Origin: Chloroflexota bacterium
GTDB taxonomy: Bacteria; Chloroflexota; UBA11872; UBA12225
DNA: 64,000 nucleotides
Direction of reading: 5' to 3'
Assembly (NCBI GenBank): GCA_030447525.1
Contig: JAUJOR010000001.1
Span: 363,466 to 427,465 of the forward strand
Shown: piece by piece, positions 17,595 through 26,268 of the stretch
How positions within the stretch are numbered: position 1 is the stretch's first letter
How the letters are laid out: each line of letters starts with the position of its first letter
Translations under genes and position numbers: made by a program
The notes under the pieces: model-generated
Told to the model about the DNA's origin: nothing
Databases searched by the model: none
The model's input: the letters and a program-made list of their open reading frames with translations, nothing else

Positions 17595-17728
17595 GGGTTT
17601 TGGAGTACGCATCGAGCGGTCAGCAGCAGACCGTCCATGCCCGCCGCCGGTGTGCTACAAGCTCAAGCTACGCTACGAGCAAGGACGGGGCGTAGGGTAG
17701 GGACCTGCGCTGCATCTCGCCTATCGCC

Positions 17729-17818
17729 GGCTAGTACCTCGCCACCGTGATGTGGCTGGGTGCCTCGTGCCTCTGTCAGGGGCATACCCCGCGAAACCAC
17801 CGTGGCCGGGTACTAGCC
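17729..17818. repeat. 90-bp imperfect inverted repeat ending in the zinc-ribbon gene
   Basis: GGCTAGTACC (17729-17738) and GGTACTAGCC (17809-17818) are perfect inverted ends. Pairing continues inward with CACCGTG-type sequence, and the spacer is about 70 nt. The right end includes the stop codon of the minus-strand zinc-ribbon gene. It may be a small MITE/REP-like element serving as a 3' structure for that gene. Confidence 0.6.
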
Positions 17819-18523
17819 AGAGGGGACGTGTAGGATGCGGCCGCAGACGCTGCAAGACACCAGTCCCGTGGCGCTGCGAGCCCGTTGCACCTCCGCACTA
17901 GGCAGGGTGGTGCGGCAACCCTCGCAGCGCCCCTGAATCACGGTGACCACGGCCATCCCATCCGGCATGCGCTGCCTCAGCCGGTCGTACTGGGCGAGCG
18001 AGGTGGCGTCCACGGCGTCGACAAGCTGGACGCGCCGGGCGGTGTCGCGCTCGAGCTGAGCCTGGAGCTGCGCCCGCTCCCCGCCGAGCTGCTCCTGGCG
18101 CGTGGCGGCCACTCCCAGGACGCGCTCGGTCGCCCCCTTGATGCGGGCCACCTCTTTGCGGGCGGACTCGCTGGCGTCCATGCTGGAAAGGACTTGCTCC
18201 TCCAGGGCACCGCGGCGCTGCCGGTCGCGCTCGATGTCCCCCTGGAGCACCTGGAGGTCACGGGGGTTGCCTTTGCCGGAGTAGAGACGCGCCTCGTGCT
18301 CCTTGATGCGGGCCTCCAAAGTGGCCAGCTCGAACTCCTGCTCGCGCTGCTCCCGCTGGCGGGCTTGCAGGGCCGCCTCGGCCTGCTGGATAGCGTAGGC
18401 GGCCGCCCGCTGCTGGAGACGGTCCCCCAGGGCGGCTTCGGCCTGCTGGAGCCGGCGGGTGAGCTGGCCGATCTCCGCGTCCAGGCGCTGTAGCTCGAGC
18501 AGCTGCTGCGAGCGCTGGCTCAT
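17813..18523 (-). CDS. Coiled-coil protein with C4-type zinc ribbon (DUF164 type)
   Basis: 236 residues. Residues 1-175 are almost entirely heptad-rich coiled coil (many Gln, Glu, Arg, Leu), including the family-typical LYSGKGNPRDLQVLQGDIE segment. The last 50 residues form a zinc ribbon with CEGC and CSVC pairs. This is the widespread 'C4-type zinc ribbon domain' family (CdsZ-like), proposed to act in translation or as a nucleic-acid-binding factor; the function is not settled. Start ATG 18523; the next gene upstream on this strand is pyk, 180 nt away. The stop lies in an inverted repeat. Confidence 0.85.
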   Translation of the reverse strand: MSQRSQQLLELQRLDAEIGQLTRRLQQAEAALGDRLQQRAAAYAIQQAEAALQARQREQREQEFELATLEARIKEHEARLYSGKGNPRDLQVLQGDIERDRQRRGALEEQVLSSMDASESARKEVARIKGATERVLGVAATRQEQLGGERAQLQAQLERDTARRVQLVDAVDATSLAQYDRLRQRMPDGMAVVTVIQGRCEGCRTTLPSAEVQRARSATGLVSCSVCGRILHVPSG

Positions 18524-18705
18524 CTTACCACCGAGTATACGACGCCTCGAGCGTGGTTCGGAGGCGCACGTTTCGGGTCTGAGGGCTGGGGACTCAACGC
18601 CGAAGGCTCAGCCGAAGGCTCAGGGCGGGGAGGCTGGGCGGCCTGGCCGGCGGACTCTCGGGGGCCCCCTGGGGAGCCTTGCGTCCGGTCCTGCCCTGCG
18701 CCCTA

Positions 18706-20127
18706 TCAGAGGCCAGAGGTGACCGGCTCTCCAACGCGGTGCACCTTGATCAAGTTGGTGTTGCCGGGGACGCCAAGCGGGACGCCGGCGGTGATGACCA
18801 CGATCTCGCCGGGCTGGGCGACGCCTACCTCCACCACTTTCTGGGCGGCGATGGTCAGCATGTGGTCGGTGGAGCGGATGGGGGGCGACTCGACCGGAGT
18901 GACGCCCCAGGTCAGCATCAGCTGGCGCCGGACGCGGGGGTCCCAGGCCAGGGCGATCAGCGGGATGCTGGGCCGGTACTGGGCCACCATGCGGGCGGTG
19001 GAGCCGGAGGAGGTGGTGGTGACGATGGCCTTGGCGCCCAGCTCGGACGCGATCTCGCAGGCGGCCTGGGCCACAGCCTCAGTCGCGTCACGGGCCACCG
19101 CCGGCCCGGCCCGCACGTGCCCCTCCAGCTCTGGCTCCCGCTCAGCGGCGGCCGCAATGTCGGTCATCTTTCGCACCGCCTCGACGGGGAAGGCGCCGAC
19201 GGCGGTCTCGGCCGAGAGCATCACCGCATCGGTCAGCTGCAAGACGGCGACGTGGACGTCGGTGGCCTCGGCGCGGGTAGGGCGCGAATGGGAGATCATC
19301 GACTCCAACATCTGGGTGGCCGTAATAGAGGGCTTCCCGGCGCGGTTGGCCGCCTGGAGGAGGCGTCGCTGCACGGACGGCACCTGCTCCAGGGGGAGCT
19401 CCACTCCCAGGTCGCCCCGAGCGACCATCAGCCCGTCGGCCGCGGCCAGGATGGCGTCCACCTCGTGCAGGGCTTCCGGCCGCTCGATCTTGGCGATGAT
19501 GGCCACCTGCCTGGCGTGCTCTCGCAGGAGCGAGACGTCGCGCGCGCTGCGCACAAAGGAGAGGGCCAGGAAGTCCACCCCTTCGGAGACCCCAAAGGCG
19601 GCGTCGGCCAGGTCTTTCTCCGTCACCGCCGGGGCGTTCAAGGGGGCGCCGGGGACATTGATGCCCTTGTGGGCCGTCAGCAGCCCACCGTGCTCTACCC
19701 GGCAGCGGATGTCCACGCCGCTACTGTCCTCCACGCGCAGCGTCAGGTTGCCGTCGTCGAGCAAGATCAGGTCGCCGGATCGTACCTCCCGAGGCAAGGG
19801 CTCGTAGTCCACCGGGATGGCCGCCGGCGGGGCGGCGCCGCGACGGTTGGTCAGGACGACCCGCTCGTTCGGTTGGAGAGTCACCCCGCCGGGAGGCAGG
19901 TCGCCGACGCGCACCTTCGGCCCTTGGAGATCGAGGAGCACGGCCACGGGGCGGTGCAGCTCCTCGGCGACGGCGCGTACCGCATCCAGGCGCCGCTTGT
20001 GGTCGGCCTGGGTTCCGTGGGAGGCGTTGAGCCGGACGACGTCCGTCCCGGCGAGGATCAGCTCGCGGAGAATGCCGGGACGGTCGGTGGCCGGGCCGAG
20101 CGTGGCGACGATGCGCGTACGAGCCAC
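18706..20127 (-). CDS. pyk: Pyruvate kinase
   Basis: Glycolytic enzyme: phosphoenolpyruvate + ADP to pyruvate + ATP. 473 residues. RTRIVATLGPATDRPGILREL start, RLNASHGTQADH, DLQGPKVRVGDL, the B domain, FLALSFVRSARDV, IIAKIERPEAL with the catalytic Lys, MVARGDLGVELPLEQV, TATQMLESMI, LSAETAVGAFPVEAV, and a C-terminal regulatory domain with VTTTSSGSTARMVAQYRP. GTG 20127 is preferred over the upstream ATG because it follows an AAGGA site and begins at the conserved N-terminus; the longer form would overlap the upstream gene. The typical RxNxSHG motif reads RLNASHG here, which is conserved. Confidence 0.97.
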   Translation of the reverse strand: MARTRIVATLGPATDRPGILRELILAGTDVVRLNASHGTQADHKRRLDAVRAVAEELHRPVAVLLDLQGPKVRVGDLPPGGVTLQPNERVVLTNRRGAAPPAAIPVDYEPLPREVRSGDLILLDDGNLTLRVEDSSGVDIRCRVEHGGLLTAHKGINVPGAPLNAPAVTEKDLADAAFGVSEGVDFLALSFVRSARDVSLLREHARQVAIIAKIERPEALHEVDAILAAADGLMVARGDLGVELPLEQVPSVQRRLLQAANRAGKPSITATQMLESMISHSRPTRAEATDVHVAVLQLTDAVMLSAETAVGAFPVEAVRKMTDIAAAAEREPELEGHVRAGPAVARDATEAVAQAACEIASELGAKAIVTTTSSGSTARMVAQYRPSIPLIALAWDPRVRRQLMLTWGVTPVESPPIRSTDHMLTIAAQKVVEVGVAQPGEIVVITAGVPLGVPGNTNLIKVHRVGEPVTSGL

Positions 20128-20143
20128 CGAGCAGTCCTTTGTA

Positions 20144-21733
20144 TCAGTCCAGCCACCCGCGGCGGCGCAAGACTTCGTCCCCAATCAGACCGACGTGCAC
20201 CTCGTCTCGGGTGCCCGCGGCCTCCAGGCGGTACTCCAGGCGTGCCCGCTGGAAGTACTGTACCGGGCGGCCGTCCTCTTGCAGCTCCTCGCTCAGCGGG
20301 AAGCCGAGAGAATCCAGGCCCCCTCGGGTGTTGAAGTACCGTAGAAAGGCGTAATTCACGCTGTGGCCGGTCTCCTCAAAGTAGCGCTGGTCGGGGCCGC
20401 TCTCGAACGGCTCGATGCGGGGGAAGCGCTCGCTGCCGACGAGCCACTCCCCCAGCAGGCTGATCTGCACCTCATAGGGAGTGTTGCGCAGATCGGGGCG
20501 GTGCTCCAGGCGCGCCCGCTGGAAATACTGCACCGTGCGCCCGTCCTCCTGTAGCTCCTCTGTGCGCGGCCAGCCGAAGCGCTCGAAGCCCCCCCGGGCG
20601 ACGTAGAAGGGGTAGAAGATGGGGGAGACGTTATGCCCCGTCTCAGGGAAGTAGCGCCGGTTGTTGGCCGCCGGCTCGGGTGAGGCGGGGAGGGTGGGAG
20701 GGAGGGCCAGCTGCCACAGCCCTTCCCCGGCGGCGGCGGCGAGCACCGGCGTGGCCGGTGCGGCCCACGCGCTCAGGAGGCGCACCGGCCGCGGCAGGGA
20801 AGGGAGCTCCACCCACGTGCGGCCACCGTTAGTAGAACGATGCAGGGCGCCCCGGGCGCTGGCGACGTACAGGGTCTCCTTGGAGCCCGGCTCGAACTGC
20901 ATGGCCGCCGGGTCGGGGACGGGCACGGCGCCAAGTGCCTGCCAGGAGGCGCCCCGATCGTTCGAGCGGACCAGCCCCTTGTCGGTCAGCGCCAGCACGG
21001 TGTTGGGGGTGGTGGGGTGCACCGCCAGGGCCAGGATGATGGTGCTGGGGAGCCCTTCCCCCGCCACGTGCCAGCTCTCCCCCCTGTCGTCGCTGCGGTA
21101 GACGCCGGCGAATCCGTTGGCCCCCATATAAATGACCCGCGGCTCGGTCGGATGCTGGACGAGCTGCACCGCGCCGGGCGTGGCCCCGTAGCGATCCCGA
21201 GGGAGCCCCAGGCTGGCCGGGCGCCAGGTGAGACCGTGGTCGGTGCTGCGGAAGTTGCCCCGCAGCTCCGTACCGGCGATGGCAACGCGCTCATCGGTGC
21301 TATCGAAGAGGAGCGCCGTGACCGGTGGGAGGGGCTGGCGGATTTGCGTCCAGGTGGTACCCCCGGCGTTGGAGCGGAACAGGCCGTCCACTCCGGCCAC
21401 CAGGACGACGCGCCCCTCGTCCGGCGAGACGGCCAGGGCGGTAGGCTCCAGCCCCCAGGGGAGCCCGCGCTCCAGGAAAAACCAGGTACGCCCACCGTCC
21501 AGGGTCTTGCGCAGGCCGCTCCGCCCGCCCGCCGTAGCCTGGATACCGGCGTACATCACGCCGGGGGCGCTGCGGTCGAATGCCAGCTGCCCCACGGGAG
21601 CCCCTTCCAGGCCGGTAGGGAGCCAGCCGGCGGCCCCGGCGCCTGGCGCTCCCGCCGGGCCCGCAGGGGACAGGCCAAGCACCCCGGCCAGCGCCGTGGC
21701 CACCAGCGCCTGGCCGGCGCGCTTCCATTGCAT
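20144..21733 (-). CDS. Secreted BNR/sortilin-like beta-propeller protein with two C-terminal modules
   Basis: 529 residues. ATG 21733 begins a signal peptide (MQWKRAGQALVATALAGVLG, Ala-rich cleavage zone near 30). Residues of about 40-350 contain repeated BNR/Asp-box units such as SGLRKTLDGGRTW, GLFRSNAGGTTW, RSTDHGLTW, VYRSDDRGESW, RSNDRGASW and HRSTNGGRTW, giving a photosystem-assembly/VPS10-type propeller. The C-terminus has two copies of a module of about 75 residues, each RYF.ETGH followed by an aromatic stretch, FGWPRTEELQEDGR or LGFPLSEELQEDGR, and VQYFQRARLE. Such modules are frequent in secreted Chloroflexota proteins (recalled, not searched). Substrate unknown; probably extracellular or cell-surface. 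It ends 17 nt before pyk. Confidence 0.8.
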   Translation of the reverse strand: MQWKRAGQALVATALAGVLGLSPAGPAGAPGAGAAGWLPTGLEGAPVGQLAFDRSAPGVMYAGIQATAGGRSGLRKTLDGGRTWFFLERGLPWGLEPTALAVSPDEGRVVLVAGVDGLFRSNAGGTTWTQIRQPLPPVTALLFDSTDERVAIAGTELRGNFRSTDHGLTWRPASLGLPRDRYGATPGAVQLVQHPTEPRVIYMGANGFAGVYRSDDRGESWHVAGEGLPSTIILALAVHPTTPNTVLALTDKGLVRSNDRGASWQALGAVPVPDPAAMQFEPGSKETLYVASARGALHRSTNGGRTWVELPSLPRPVRLLSAWAAPATPVLAAAAGEGLWQLALPPTLPASPEPAANNRRYFPETGHNVSPIFYPFYVARGGFERFGWPRTEELQEDGRTVQYFQRARLEHRPDLRNTPYEVQISLLGEWLVGSERFPRIEPFESGPDQRYFEETGHSVNYAFLRYFNTRGGLDSLGFPLSEELQEDGRPVQYFQRARLEYRLEAAGTRDEVHVGLIGDEVLRRRGWLD

Positions 21734-21821
21734 CACCCCCCATTCTTTCAAATGACAGGCGCGGCGTACCAGCGCCAGGACTCCGGTCAAGTGGCGCCCG
21801 CCGCCCCGGCAGGGGGCGGCC

Positions 21822-23162
21822 TCATCCGGGGAGGGCGAACACGAACAGGAGGTCGTTCACGTTGGTGTTGGTTGGGCCAGTGACCAGGAGGTCGCCGACC
21901 TCCCGGAGGAGGGCGTAGGAGTCGTTGTTCGCCAGGGCAGCGCGGGGATCCAGGCCCTTCTCCCTGGCGCGCTGGGCCGTCCGGCCGTCCACCATGCCCC
22001 CTGAAGCGTCGGTGGGGCCGTCGCTCCCGTCCGTGGCCAAGGCGACGACGAGTGCGCGCTGCAGGCCGTCGATGGACAGGGCGGCCGCCAGGGCTGCCTC
22101 CTGGCAACGCCCGCCGCTGCCCCCGCCGCGCACCGTGACGGTGGTCTCGCCCCCCAGGATCAGGCAGGCAGGGGGTGACACCGGCCGTCGGCGCAGGAGC
22201 AGCTCCTTGGCCAGGGCGCCCGCCAGGAGCCCGGCGTCGCGGGCCTCGCCTTCTAGATAGGTGGTCAGCAACAGGCTGCTGAAGCCGAGGCGCGTGGCCT
22301 CGGCCACGGCCGCCCGGGCGGCCACGTCATTGCTGCCGATGACCACGGTGGCGACGCGCTCGAACAAGGGGTCGCCCGGCTTGGGGGTTTCCGGCACCTC
22401 CCCCTGCTGCCCGCGCTGGAGCCAGTCCACAATCGACGCCGGCACGGTCTCCAATAAAGCGAAGCGCTGCAGGACGTCCAGGGCGTCGGCAAAGGTGGTG
22501 GTGTCCGGGACGGTGGGCCCGGAGGCGATCGCGTCCAGGGGGTCGCCGATTACGTCGGACAGGATCAGGGTGGCCACCTCGGCCGGCGCAGCCACCTGTG
22601 CCAGGCGCCCGCCCTTGACCCGCTCGATGTGCTTGCGGACGGTGTTGATGTGGTTGATGGTGGCCCCGGAGCGGAGCAGGGCCTGCGTCAGGGCCTGGTA
22701 GTCTGCCAGGGTGATGGGGTCTTCGGGGAGGATCATCAGGGCCGAGCCCCCGCCGGAGATGAGGCACAGGACGAGGTCGTCCTCTCCGGCGGACTCCAGC
22801 AGGCGGACGATCTCGCGCGTCCCGGCGAGGCCGTTCTCGTCCGGGAGGGGGTGGCCGGCCTCGCGCAGGGCGATCTTCGCGGTGACGTCGGTGTAGCCGT
22901 ACTTGACGTTGACCACTCCGGCGGTGAGCTGATGGCCCAGCACCTCCTCGGCGGCCCGGGCCATCGGGGCGCTGGCCTTTCCCGCCCCGACGACGAAGAT
23001 GCGCCGGTAACGGGCCAGGTCGTAGGTGCGGTCCCCGAGGGAGAGTGTGTCGCCGTCACGCCGTAGGGCGTTGCGCACGGCCTGGGCCGGCTCCACCGCC
23101 AGGAGTGACGCGCGCATGATCTGCCAGGCCAGGTCCCGGTCGTGCTCGAATGAGGGCGTCAC
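21822..23162 (-). CDS. Glycerate 2-kinase (MOFRL family)
   Basis: 446-residue DUF4147/MOFRL-type kinase that phosphorylates D-glycerate to 2-phosphoglycerate. Evident blocks: VVGAGKASAPMARAAEEVLG, HPLPDENGLAGTREI, CLISGGGSALM, INTVRKHIERVKGGRLA, LILSDVIGDPLDAIASGPT, and the C-terminal MOFRL region LATDGSDGPTDASGG with LLVTGPTNTNVNDL. Length and motif order are standard. Product feeds lower glycolysis, and pyk lies two genes downstream on the same strand, which is consistent. Start ATG 23162, divergent from the sugar isomerase gene. Confidence 0.92.
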   Translation of the reverse strand: MTPSFEHDRDLAWQIMRASLLAVEPAQAVRNALRRDGDTLSLGDRTYDLARYRRIFVVGAGKASAPMARAAEEVLGHQLTAGVVNVKYGYTDVTAKIALREAGHPLPDENGLAGTREIVRLLESAGEDDLVLCLISGGGSALMILPEDPITLADYQALTQALLRSGATINHINTVRKHIERVKGGRLAQVAAPAEVATLILSDVIGDPLDAIASGPTVPDTTTFADALDVLQRFALLETVPASIVDWLQRGQQGEVPETPKPGDPLFERVATVVIGSNDVAARAAVAEATRLGFSSLLLTTYLEGEARDAGLLAGALAKELLLRRRPVSPPACLILGGETTVTVRGGGSGGRCQEAALAAALSIDGLQRALVVALATDGSDGPTDASGGMVDGRTAQRAREKGLDPRAALANNDSYALLREVGDLLVTGPTNTNVNDLLFVFALPG

Positions 23163-23169
23163 TGATTTC

Positions 23170-23198
23170 TTGCCTCCGTTCGCGCCCTACGTTAGCAT
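23170..23198 (+). promoter_or_regulatory. Candidate promoter for the isomerase-oxidoreductase pair
   Basis: Plus strand: TTGCCT, 17-nt spacer, TAGCAT, in the divergent gap between glycerate kinase and the sugar isomerase; predicted start near 23205, leader of about 110 nt. Four of six matches at each element; moderate support only. Confidence 0.45.
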
Positions 23199-23315
23199 CG
23201 CCTGGCGACGGCACGCTCGGCCAGGTCTGGAGTGTCAAGTCTCACACGTCAGGTGGCGTGGGACAAGCTCGAGACGTGGAACCTGAGATTGCAATTGCTA
23301 TGGAGGGAGAAGACG

Positions 23316-24308
23316 ATGGCTCGACCTGTCACGATCTACACCGGTCAGTGGGCCGACTTGCCGCTCGAGGAGCTCGCTGGAAAGATGAAGCAGTTCGGCT
23401 ACGACGGGCTTGAGCTGGCCGCCGCGGGTGATCACCTGGACCTCGAGCAGGCCGCCGAGAGCCCTGCCTACTGCCAAAAGCAGCGCGACATCCTGCAGCG
23501 AAATGGCCTCGATTGCTGGGCCATCTCGGCCCACGCCCAGGGCCAGCTGGTGCTCGACATCATCGACCGGCGCAGCGCCGGGTTCGCCCCACCGAACCTC
23601 CGACATGACGTCGAGAAGGTCCGCGAATGGGGCACGCGCCAGATGATGCTCGCCCCATGGGCGGCCAAGAACATGGGTGTTGGCGTGGTCAACGGCTTTA
23701 CCGGCTCTTCCATCTGGCACCTCATCTTTCCCTTTCCGCCACAGGATCAGGACCTGATCGAAGACGGCTACAAGCTCTTCGCCCAACGCTGGAACCCCAT
23801 CTTTGACGAGTTTGACAAGGCCGGGGTCAAGTTCGCCTTGGAGGTGCATCCCACCGAGATCGCCTTCGACTACTACACCGCCCAGCGGGCCCTGGAGGCC
23901 GTCGGCCGGCGGCCCGCCTTCGGCTTCAACCTGGATCCGAGCCACTTCATCCCCCAGGGTCTCGATCCGGCCCTGTTCGCCCGCGAGTTCCCCGACCGCA
24001 TCTACCACGTGCACATCAAGGACTCTATGGTGCGCCGGGACGGGCGAGCCGGCATCTACGCCAGTTTCCTCCCCTTTGGAGATCCCGGTCGCGGTTGGGA
24101 CTTTCGCTCGCCCGGCCATGGCCAGGTGGACTTCGAGTCGCTCGTCCGGGCGCTCAACGGCATCGGCTATCAAGGACCCCTCTCTGTGGAGTGGGAGGAC
24201 AACGGCATGGACCGCGAGCATGGGGCGCGGGAATCCGCAGAGTTCGTGCGCAAGATTGATTTCAAACCCTCGGCCATCGCCTTTGACGCCGCCTTTGAGA
24301 GGCGTTGA
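23316..24308 (+). CDS. Sugar phosphate isomerase/epimerase (xylose isomerase-like TIM barrel)
   Basis: 330-residue AP-endonuclease-2/xylose-isomerase-like TIM barrel. Metal-site strands are visible: FALEVHPTEIAFD (Glu), FNLDPSHFIPQG (Asp, His), YHVHIKDSM (His) and GPLSVEWEDNGM (Glu). ATG 23316 has GGAGGGAGA upstream; the in-frame codons before it are not conserved. It is followed after 83 nt by a Gfo/Idh/MocA oxidoreductase in the same direction; such pairs typically oxidise and isomerise sugars or inositols, but the substrate cannot be read from sequence. Confidence 0.88.
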   Translation: MARPVTIYTGQWADLPLEELAGKMKQFGYDGLELAAAGDHLDLEQAAESPAYCQKQRDILQRNGLDCWAISAHAQGQLVLDIIDRRSAGFAPPNLRHDVEKVREWGTRQMMLAPWAAKNMGVGVVNGFTGSSIWHLIFPFPPQDQDLIEDGYKLFAQRWNPIFDEFDKAGVKFALEVHPTEIAFDYYTAQRALEAVGRRPAFGFNLDPSHFIPQGLDPALFAREFPDRIYHVHIKDSMVRRDGRAGIYASFLPFGDPGRGWDFRSPGHGQVDFESLVRALNGIGYQGPLSVEWEDNGMDREHGARESAEFVRKIDFKPSAIAFDAAFERR

Positions 24309-24391
24309 GCCCGTTGGCGCTGCTTTTCGCGCCCCTGGCCCCGGAACGGTGGACAGCGGACGTCCGCGCAAGTGCATAGGAGCCCATTACC

Positions 24392-25585
24392 ATGTCAGAG
24401 CAGGTCGGCTTTCTCACCATGGGGGCGGCGCGTGCCGGCGGCGATGCCCCGGAGATCGGCATTGGGATGCTGGGCTACGCCTTTATGGGCAAGGCCCACA
24501 CCAACGCCTACAAGAAGATCCCCTACATGCTGTGGCCACCACCGGCCAGGCCGCGGCTGGTGGCCGTGTGTGGACGCAATGAGGCGGGCGTGGCCGAGGC
24601 CGCCCGGCGCTACGGCTATGAGCGCCACTACACGGACTGGCGGGAGCTCCTACGTGACGATCGCGTCCAGGTGTTCGATAACGGCGGCCCGAACAACGTC
24701 CACGCCGAGCCGTGTATCGCCGCGGCTGAAGCTGGCAAGCACATCATCTGCGAAAAGCCTCTGGCGCGCACGGCTGCCGAGGCGAAGGAGATGCTCCAGG
24801 CGGTGCAGCGGTCCGGGGTCAAGCACGTTTGCGCCTTTAACTACCGCTTCGTGCCGGCCGTCCGCCAGGCCCGCCTGCTCCTGGAGCAAGGGGTCCTGGG
24901 GCGGATCTTCCACTTTCGCGCGCGTTACCTTCAGGAGTGGGGTAACAGCCCGGACGTCGCCCAGTGGCGCTATCACGCCGAGACCGCAGGCTCCGGGGCC
25001 CTCGGCGACCTGGGGGCCCATATCATCGACCTGGGACGCTTCCTGGTAGGGGAGCCCAGGTCGGTCAGCGCCCTGACGGCCACCTTCATCAAGGAGCGCC
25101 AGGACCCCGGTGGTGGGACGGGTATGAAGGCCGTGGACGTGGACGACGCCTTCGAGGCCGTGGTTGAGTTTGAGAACGGGGCGGTGGGGACGCTGGAAGC
25201 CAGCCGTTTCGCTCCCGGGCGCAAGAACGCCAACACGTTCGAGATCAACGGCGAGCGGGGGACCATCGCCTTCAACCTGGAGCGCCTGAACGAGCTGGAA
25301 GTCTACCTGGAGGGGACTTCCCCCAAGGAGGCGCAGGGCTTCCGAGACGTGCTGGTGAGCGAGTCGTTCCATCCGTTCTGGGAGCACTGGTGGCCGCAGG
25401 GCCATATCATCGGCTGGGAGCACACCTTTGTCCACGAGCTAGGTCATCTGCTGGACGCCATCGTGAACAATAAGGACGTGGCCCCCTACGGGGCCACGTT
25501 CGAAGACGGCTACAAGAACGCCGTGATCTGCGACGCCATCATCCAATCGGCGCGCGAGGGGCGGCGCGTAGAGATCGCCTACTGA
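24392..25585 (+). CDS. Gfo/Idh/MocA-family oxidoreductase
   Basis: 397-residue NAD(P)-dependent sugar or inositol dehydrogenase-like protein. Rossmann motif IGIGMLGYAFMGKAHTNAY, the family EKP motif in HIICEKPLARTAAEAKE with the catalytic lysine, FNYRFVPAVRQAR, then the beta-sheet domain with GDLGAHIIDLGRFLVGE and FEINGERGTIAFNLERLNEL. The first 20 residues are a non-conserved tail. ATG 24392 has AGGAG upstream. It probably forms a two-gene unit with the preceding TIM-barrel isomerase. The opposing gene downstream begins at its very end, so the two are convergent. Confidence 0.92.
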   Translation: MSEQVGFLTMGAARAGGDAPEIGIGMLGYAFMGKAHTNAYKKIPYMLWPPPARPRLVAVCGRNEAGVAEAARRYGYERHYTDWRELLRDDRVQVFDNGGPNNVHAEPCIAAAEAGKHIICEKPLARTAAEAKEMLQAVQRSGVKHVCAFNYRFVPAVRQARLLLEQGVLGRIFHFRARYLQEWGNSPDVAQWRYHAETAGSGALGDLGAHIIDLGRFLVGEPRSVSALTATFIKERQDPGGGTGMKAVDVDDAFEAVVEFENGAVGTLEASRFAPGRKNANTFEINGERGTIAFNLERLNELEVYLEGTSPKEAQGFRDVLVSESFHPFWEHWWPQGHIIGWEHTFVHELGHLLDAIVNNKDVAPYGATFEDGYKNAVICDAIIQSAREGRRVEIAY

Positions 25586-25591
25586 ACGTGC

Positions 25592-25900
25592 TCACTCCCG
25601 CTCGGCCGGGTGGGGGTGAGAGGGCTGCCGCTGGCGCCGCCGGGCGGTACGGGCCATGTCGCCCAGGAGTATACGCGCCTCCGGCAGGAGGCGCTCGTCG
25701 GCCAGGCGGGACTCCAGGCGGCGCACGGCGGTGGATGATCCCACCAGGGCGGCCATCTGTCCTGCCAGGTACCCGGCGAAGCGGGCGCTGACCCGCCAGG
25801 CGAGGGGCTGGGGCGAATCTTCTTCCAAGAGCACGACGTAGTCTTTGACCATGCCGTGCTCGCGGCGGACGAGCGACCTAGGCAAACGAGTGATGCGCAT
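25592..25900 (-). CDS. Small hypothetical protein
   Basis: 102 residues, basic at the N-terminus (MRITRLPRSLVRREHG), with a central YVVLLEEDSPQPLAWRVSAR stretch and a helical, Arg-rich C-terminus. No family recognised. The start at ATG 25900 has GAGGAG 4 nt upstream, which is the main reason to believe the gene and to prefer this start over a longer in-frame extension. Codon bias looks like that of its neighbours. It is convergent with the oxidoreductase gene. Confidence 0.55.
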   Translation of the reverse strand: MRITRLPRSLVRREHGMVKDYVVLLEEDSPQPLAWRVSARFAGYLAGQMAALVGSSTAVRRLESRLADERLLPEARILLGDMARTARRRQRQPSHPHPAERE

Positions 25901-26158
25901 CCGGCTCCTCAATAACACCAGCGGGCTTGCATCCGTAGCGCCGCGCACCACAAGGACGCGGCGCCCCAGACGGGGCTTGGTTGGGCCAGCGGCAGGCTCT
26001 CCACCGCACGTGCTCTCGAAAGGGCAAACGCACGCGGCCGCCCTGTGTTGTGAGTCTCGAGCCGCTCTGTGGCTCAACGACGGGCCGGCGCCTGGGGTGA
26101 TGGGGTAGCGCTGGCCGGCGGCGGAACGCTCTCGATCACCGGCACGCTGGGGGAGGTT

Positions 26159-26218
26159 GCCGGTGGGTGTGCCGGTGGGTGTGCCGGTGGGTGTGCCGGT
26201 GGGTGTGCCGGTCGGTGT
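26159..26218 (+). repeat. 12-bp tandem repeat, five copies
   Basis: GCCGGTGGGTGT repeated five times (the last copy has one change). It sits in the intergenic region before the Lgt-like gene and is probably a minisatellite prone to slippage. Confidence 0.95.
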
Positions 26219-26255
26219 GATGGAGGAAGGCTAGCCGGCGGCGGCTCGCTCTCCC

Positions 26256-26261
26256 TACAAT
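26256..26261 (+). promoter_or_regulatory. -10-like TACAAT directly before the Lgt-like gene
   Basis: TACAAT ends exactly 7 nt before the TTG start codon of the next gene, which has no Shine-Dalgarno sequence. Transcription would begin at or next to the start codon, suggesting a leaderless mRNA. No good -35 is visible. Confidence 0.4.
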
Positions 26262-26268
26262 CCAGACG

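Larger units (their letters stand above)
25901..26268. other. Intergenic region before the Lgt-like gene
   Basis: Nearly 370 bases without a convincing gene. It holds a 12-bp tandem repeat and two diverged copies of a GCCGGCGGCGG-N-CGCTCTC motif near 26114 and 26234, on either side of that repeat. Confidence 0.5.

Noticed and set aside
18679..20334. Long plus-strand frame opposite pyruvate kinase
   Set aside because: Shadow of pyk; composition is His/Gly/Asp-rich translation typical of antisense frames.
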